DNA from: Alphaproteobacteria bacterium
Lineage (GTDB): Bacteria > Pseudomonadota > Alphaproteobacteria > SHVP01
DNA: 10,150 nucleotides
Direction of reading: 5' to 3'
Assembly (NCBI GenBank): GCA_026421105.1
Contig: JAPKDI010000031.1
Coordinates: 1 to 10,150 of the forward strand
The notes under the pieces are model-generated. The model searched no databases and was not told where the DNA came from. It saw only the letters and a list, made by a program, of their open reading frames with translations. Both the position numbers and the translations under genes were made by a program. This document shows, one piece after another, positions 7,597 to 10,150 of the stretch. Each line of letters opens with the position of its first letter. Position 1 is the stretch's first letter.

Positions 7597-7973
7597 GTGA
7601 GGAGTTGGCGGCTCAGCCACAATCCGAAAAACAACGCCGAAATCGACAAACCCACCGACAGCAAGACGTAGAGCGCAGCGGGAAACACGGCACCTCGCCC
7701 GCCCAGCACGGCGACATCTAGGGAGAAAGTGCTGAAGGTTGTGAACGCACCCAAGACGCCAACGGTCATGAAGGCGCGGAGCTCCGGTCCAACATTCCAC
7801 CGAACGGCCATCAACTCCACCAAGGCGCCCATTGCGAACGAACCAGCCACGTTGACGGAGATGGTCCCCCACGGAAAACCGCTTCCGAAGAGTCGGAGCA
7901 TTTGGGCACCCACGAGGTGCCGGGCCACGGCGCCAACGGCGCCGCCAATAGCGATCGCTGCAATGATTTTCAC
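7593..7973 (-). CDS. crcB: CrcB/Fluc fluoride ion channel
   Basis: Fluc channels export fluoride passively as antiparallel dimers in the inner membrane and protect cytoplasmic enzymes from fluoride. With the GTG start at 7973 the protein has 126 residues, standard for a single-gene homodimeric Fluc. Four membrane helices fit about 2-22, 34-57, 66-89 and 97-121. Signature motifs are GGAVGAVAR (10-18), WGTISVNVAGSFAMG (35-49) with pore Asn41, and GVLGAFTTFSTFSLD (72-86). In the last, Phe80 and Phe83 match the fluoride-coordinating phenylalanines and the TTFSTF turn matches the central sodium site. The start lies 4 bases after the DUF429-gene stop, so there is no room for a fluoride riboswitch directly upstream. 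An in-frame ATG at 8057 would add 28 polar residues inside the upstream gene and is unlikely. The stop overlaps the rlu start. Confidence 0.94.
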   Translation of the reverse strand: MKIIAAIAIGGAVGAVARHLVGAQMLRLFGSGFPWGTISVNVAGSFAMGALVELMAVRWNVGPELRAFMTVGVLGAFTTFSTFSLDVAVLGGRGAVFPAALYVLLSVGLSISALFFGLWLSRQLLT

Positions 7974-7977
7974 GGTT

Positions 7978-8841
7978 CTACCGTACGCCGAATATCCAAC
8001 CCTCGGTGCGTCGCACCCTAGCGTCCATAGCGGTTGGCCGCCAGAGCCCGGGATCATTCGACCAGGCGCGCAGCGCCGCCGCGGTCACCGCAGCATCAGC
8101 AATATTGTCGTCCACTGCGCCACGAATGTTCATTGGCCTGGATCCATAGGCACGAAGGACGGCGTTGAGGACTTCACCCGATCGCACCTTGGCTTGGGCC
8201 TGGCCGGCGGCAGCAAGGAAGGCCCTCGGAAACACTTCGACGACCGTGGAAGCGCCTGACCGAGCACTATCAAATGGCCAGATCCGCACCTTCGGCGCAT
8301 CACTCTTTAGCGCCAACAGGAAGCGCATCCCGGCCAGCGACCCGAGCCCCACTTGTTTTGGTCCAATGAGATGGAACACAGACTCAGGTGCGCCCAGGCC
8401 CTGCACAACACATGCTCGCTCGACGACTTTGTGGCGGCGCGAGAACCGCGCGCCAATCCGGCGCGGCGACCGGAAATGGGCCGCGAAAGGCATCGCTTCA
8501 ACAAACCCGCCTGCATAAAAATCGGGCGCACCTGCGGCGCCCCGGTTAACCAGCTGCCAGAGATCCTGCGCCCGACCCGGTGCATCGCGGTCTCCTGGAA
8601 AATAGGCACCACGGTCGACGAAAGGCAGCGTGAAAGAAAAGTCGAAACCGATAAGAACGCGTCCTCCGCCTAGAGTTTCAAGCGACCAATCAAGCAATCT
8701 GCGCCTGGCCCAAGCACCACCCGGCGGAGCCACAACGCGCGGCGCGCCTCGACCGGGTGTACAGACAGCGACCTGGATACCGCGATGGCGCGACCCTTTC
8801 GCGCCGGACCAATCGACGCCAACAAACGCGTCAAAAGTCAT
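7978..8841 (-). CDS. DUF429-type protein with predicted RNase H-like fold
   Basis: This 287-residue cytosolic protein fits the DUF429 family, which is predicted to have an RNase H-like nuclease fold and has no settled biochemical role. The strand motifs expected for that fold are visible. FVGVDWSGAK (6-15) has Asp10. VLIGFDFSF (62-70) has Asp67. VVEVFPRAFL (200-209) has Glu202. DDNIADAAVTAAALRA (244-259) has Asp244, Asp245 and Asp249. These give a plausible acidic metal-binding set. The C-terminus EGWIFGV also matches the family. The stretch 80-190 is Arg/Gly-rich and less conserved to my eye. The ATG overlaps the rarA stop as ATGA, so the protein is probably made together with RarA. No membrane segment or signal peptide is present. 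The fold assignment is fairly secure from motifs; nuclease activity is inference. Confidence 0.8.
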   Translation of the reverse strand: MTFDAFVGVDWSGAKGSRHRGIQVAVCTPGRGAPRVVAPPGGAWARRRLLDWSLETLGGGRVLIGFDFSFTLPFVDRGAYFPGDRDAPGRAQDLWQLVNRGAAGAPDFYAGGFVEAMPFAAHFRSPRRIGARFSRRHKVVERACVVQGLGAPESVFHLIGPKQVGLGSLAGMRFLLALKSDAPKVRIWPFDSARSGASTVVEVFPRAFLAAAGQAQAKVRSGEVLNAVLRAYGSRPMNIRGAVDDNIADAAVTAAALRAWSNDPGLWRPTAMDARVRRTEGWIFGVR

Positions 8842-10148
8842 TCGGCTCGGCCGCGCCCGCTCTCTCGCAGTTTGCGCCAGTATGCGAGGCGTTTGCCCAC
8901 CTCACGTTCGAATCCGCGCTCTGTTGGTACGTAGAACTCGGCGCGCATCATATCGTCGGGGAAATAGTTTTGGCCGGAAAAGCTGTCAGCGGTGTCGTGG
9001 TCGTACGCGTAGTCCTTGCCGTACCCCAGGTCCTTCATGAGGCGCGTCGGCGCATTCAAAATGTGTTTGGGCGGTGGGAGTGAGCCCGTCTCGCGCGCAG
9101 ATTGTGTTGCCTGCGAAAACGCTGCGTAGGCAGCATTCGATTTGGGCGCGGTCGCGAGATAAATGACAGCTTGGGCAATCGCCAATTCCCCCTCCGGTGA
9201 TCCCAAGAAATCGTATGTATCCTTGGCCGCGAGCGCTTGATGGACAGCATCGGGATCCGCTAGGCCAATGTCCTCGACAGCGAATCGCACGAGGCGCCGC
9301 ACGATGTAGAGCGGCGATTCGCCGCCCACCAACATCCGCGCAAGCCAATAGAGTGATGCGTTTGCATCTGATCCGCGCAAGCTTTTGTGGAGCGCGCTTA
9401 TCAGATTGTAGTGCTCGTCACGCGACTTGTCGTAGATCGGCGCACGCTTCTGCACGGCCTTGACGAGGGCCTCGGTGTTTAGGGACGCGCCGCCCACCGC
9501 GAAGAGATCTTCTGCAAGGTTGAGGAGGTATCGCCCATCCCCATCCGACATACCTCGGAGCGCCGCGCGCGCGTCAGCGGTGAGGGGCAACGTGTTGCTT
9601 ACCAGGGCTTCGGCGCGTTCCAAAAGGCGCTCAAGATCAGCATCTTCGAGCCGGGTCAGGACCAGTACTTGGCATCGCGACAGCAACGCCGCATTGAGTT
9701 CAAACGAAGGGTTCTCTGTTGTTGCGCCAACCAGGACGATCGTGCCGTCCTCGACGACCGGTAAGAAGCCGTCTTGCTGGGCACGGTTGAAGCGATGAAT
9801 TTCATCGACAAACAGTAGCGTACCACGGCCAACTTGGCGCCGCTCTCGGGCACCGTCGATAGCCTTTCTCAGGTCCGCAACTCCGGAAAAAACGGCAGAG
9901 AGTTGGACAAAATCAAGGCCCACACGATCCGCTAAAAGCCGTGCAATCGTCGTCTTGCCGGTGCCCGGTGGACCCCAAAAAACAAGTGAGGAGAGACGTC
10001 CACTATTCAGCATTCGCTGCAACGGACCTCCTTCACCGAGGACGTGGTCTTGCCCTAGAACATCATCAAGCACTTTTGGGCGAAGCCGATCTGCCAGCGG
10101 ATGGGGCGTGCCATCAGCCAACCCGGCCGCGTCAAATAGCGTGCTCAT
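8838..10148 (-). CDS. rarA: Replication-associated recombination protein A (RarA/MgsA AAA+ ATPase)
   Basis: RarA (MgsA, homologue of eukaryotic WRNIP1/Mgs1) is a clamp-loader-like AAA+ ATPase that acts at stalled or damaged replication forks and interacts with single-stranded DNA-binding protein. The 436 residues match the family's length. PLADRLRPKVLDDVLGQDH (17-35) is the usual N-terminal entry. Walker A is GPPGTGKT (59-66). Walker B is LLFVDEIHRFN (111-121). Sensor 1 is in GATTENPSFELN (141-152). The arginine finger is Arg158 in LLSRC, and sensor 2 is Arg206 in GDGRYLLN. The C-terminal tetramerisation region has YDKSRDEHYNLISALHKS (239-256) and GYGKDYAYDHD (375-385), both characteristic. 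The ATG at 10148 gives a sensible N-terminus, but only two more bases are available, so the promoter and ribosome-binding site are out of view. The gene heads the visible chain of overlapping genes. Confidence 0.96.
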   Translation of the reverse strand: MSTLFDAAGLADGTPHPLADRLRPKVLDDVLGQDHVLGEGGPLQRMLNSGRLSSLVFWGPPGTGKTTIARLLADRVGLDFVQLSAVFSGVADLRKAIDGARERRQVGRGTLLFVDEIHRFNRAQQDGFLPVVEDGTIVLVGATTENPSFELNAALLSRCQVLVLTRLEDADLERLLERAEALVSNTLPLTADARAALRGMSDGDGRYLLNLAEDLFAVGGASLNTEALVKAVQKRAPIYDKSRDEHYNLISALHKSLRGSDANASLYWLARMLVGGESPLYIVRRLVRFAVEDIGLADPDAVHQALAAKDTYDFLGSPEGELAIAQAVIYLATAPKSNAAYAAFSQATQSARETGSLPPPKHILNAPTRLMKDLGYGKDYAYDHDTADSFSGQNYFPDDMMRAEFYVPTERGFEREVGKRLAYWRKLRESGRGRAE

Positions 10149-10150
10149 GT

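Noticed and set aside
7597..7872. 92-residue N-terminal extension of the pseudouridine synthase frame
   Set aside because: It overlaps most of crcB in another frame, is rich in Arg, Cys and Trp, and resembles nothing in the family. The GTGA junction at 7596 gives a normal N-terminus.
7974..8057. 28-residue N-terminal extension of CrcB
   Set aside because: It would overlap the DUF429 gene and put polar residues ahead of the first membrane helix. Fluc proteins begin directly with that helix.
7729..8259. 176-codon plus-strand open frame opposite crcB and the DUF429 gene
   Set aside because: It spans the junction of two recognised minus-strand genes, with no family motif and biased composition.
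1..10150. Mobile element, phage, defence island or CRISPR content
   Set aside because: All genes are recognised core functions or small neighbours on one strand. There are no transposases, integrases, terminal repeats or spaced direct repeats, and no shift in composition by eye.

Overview
The window is a dense, entirely minus-strand block of bacterial chromosome. It reads from right to left: rarA, a DUF429-type gene, crcB, an RluC/RluD-type pseudouridine synthase, a HAD phosphatase, an AsmA-like gene, atp12, pccB, a small unrecognised ORF, pccA, and the start of an acylphosphatase gene that runs off the left edge. The DNA is fairly GC-rich by eye, and the codon third positions lean to G/C throughout. 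An ATP12-type F1-ATPase assembly chaperone is found in Alphaproteobacteria and mitochondria. Together with the propionyl-CoA carboxylase pair and the general protein character, it suggests an alphaproteobacterium, perhaps of the Rhodospirillales type. The order-level guess is inference only.

Right section (10148 down to 3886): seven genes form one unbroken translational chain. Their junctions are ATGA, a 4-base gap, GTGA, TAGTG, ATGA and GTGA. The chain holds replication-fork maintenance (RarA), a predicted RNase H-fold protein (DUF429), a fluoride exporter (CrcB), rRNA modification (Rlu family), a phosphoglycolate-phosphatase-like HAD enzyme, a membrane-anchored AsmA-like protein and the F1 assembly chaperone. 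They share no pathway; the link looks like housekeeping co-transcription. Three genes in the chain (crcB, rlu, HAD) have longer open frames upstream, but the overlap junctions and the family N-termini point to internal GTG starts. atp12 also starts with GTG.

Left section (3813 down to 1): a 72-base gap separates atp12 from pccB, the carboxyltransferase subunit. An ATGA overlap joins pccB to a 56-codon ORF of unknown function. After 24 bases comes pccA, the biotin carboxylase and biotin carrier subunit. A last ATGA overlap joins pccA to an acylphosphatase gene, of which only 45 complete codons are in the window. PccA and PccB together carboxylate propionyl-CoA to methylmalonyl-CoA. The small ORF and the acylphosphatase are placed as if translated with them.

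No RNA genes, CRISPR arrays, insertion sequences, phage genes or convincing terminators are visible. No stretch of 300 bases lacks a gene. Most of the window is ordinary core genome. The points most worth a second look are the small ORF between pccB and pccA, the acylphosphatase coupled to pccA, the DUF429 protein coupled to RarA, and a short AsmA-like protein.
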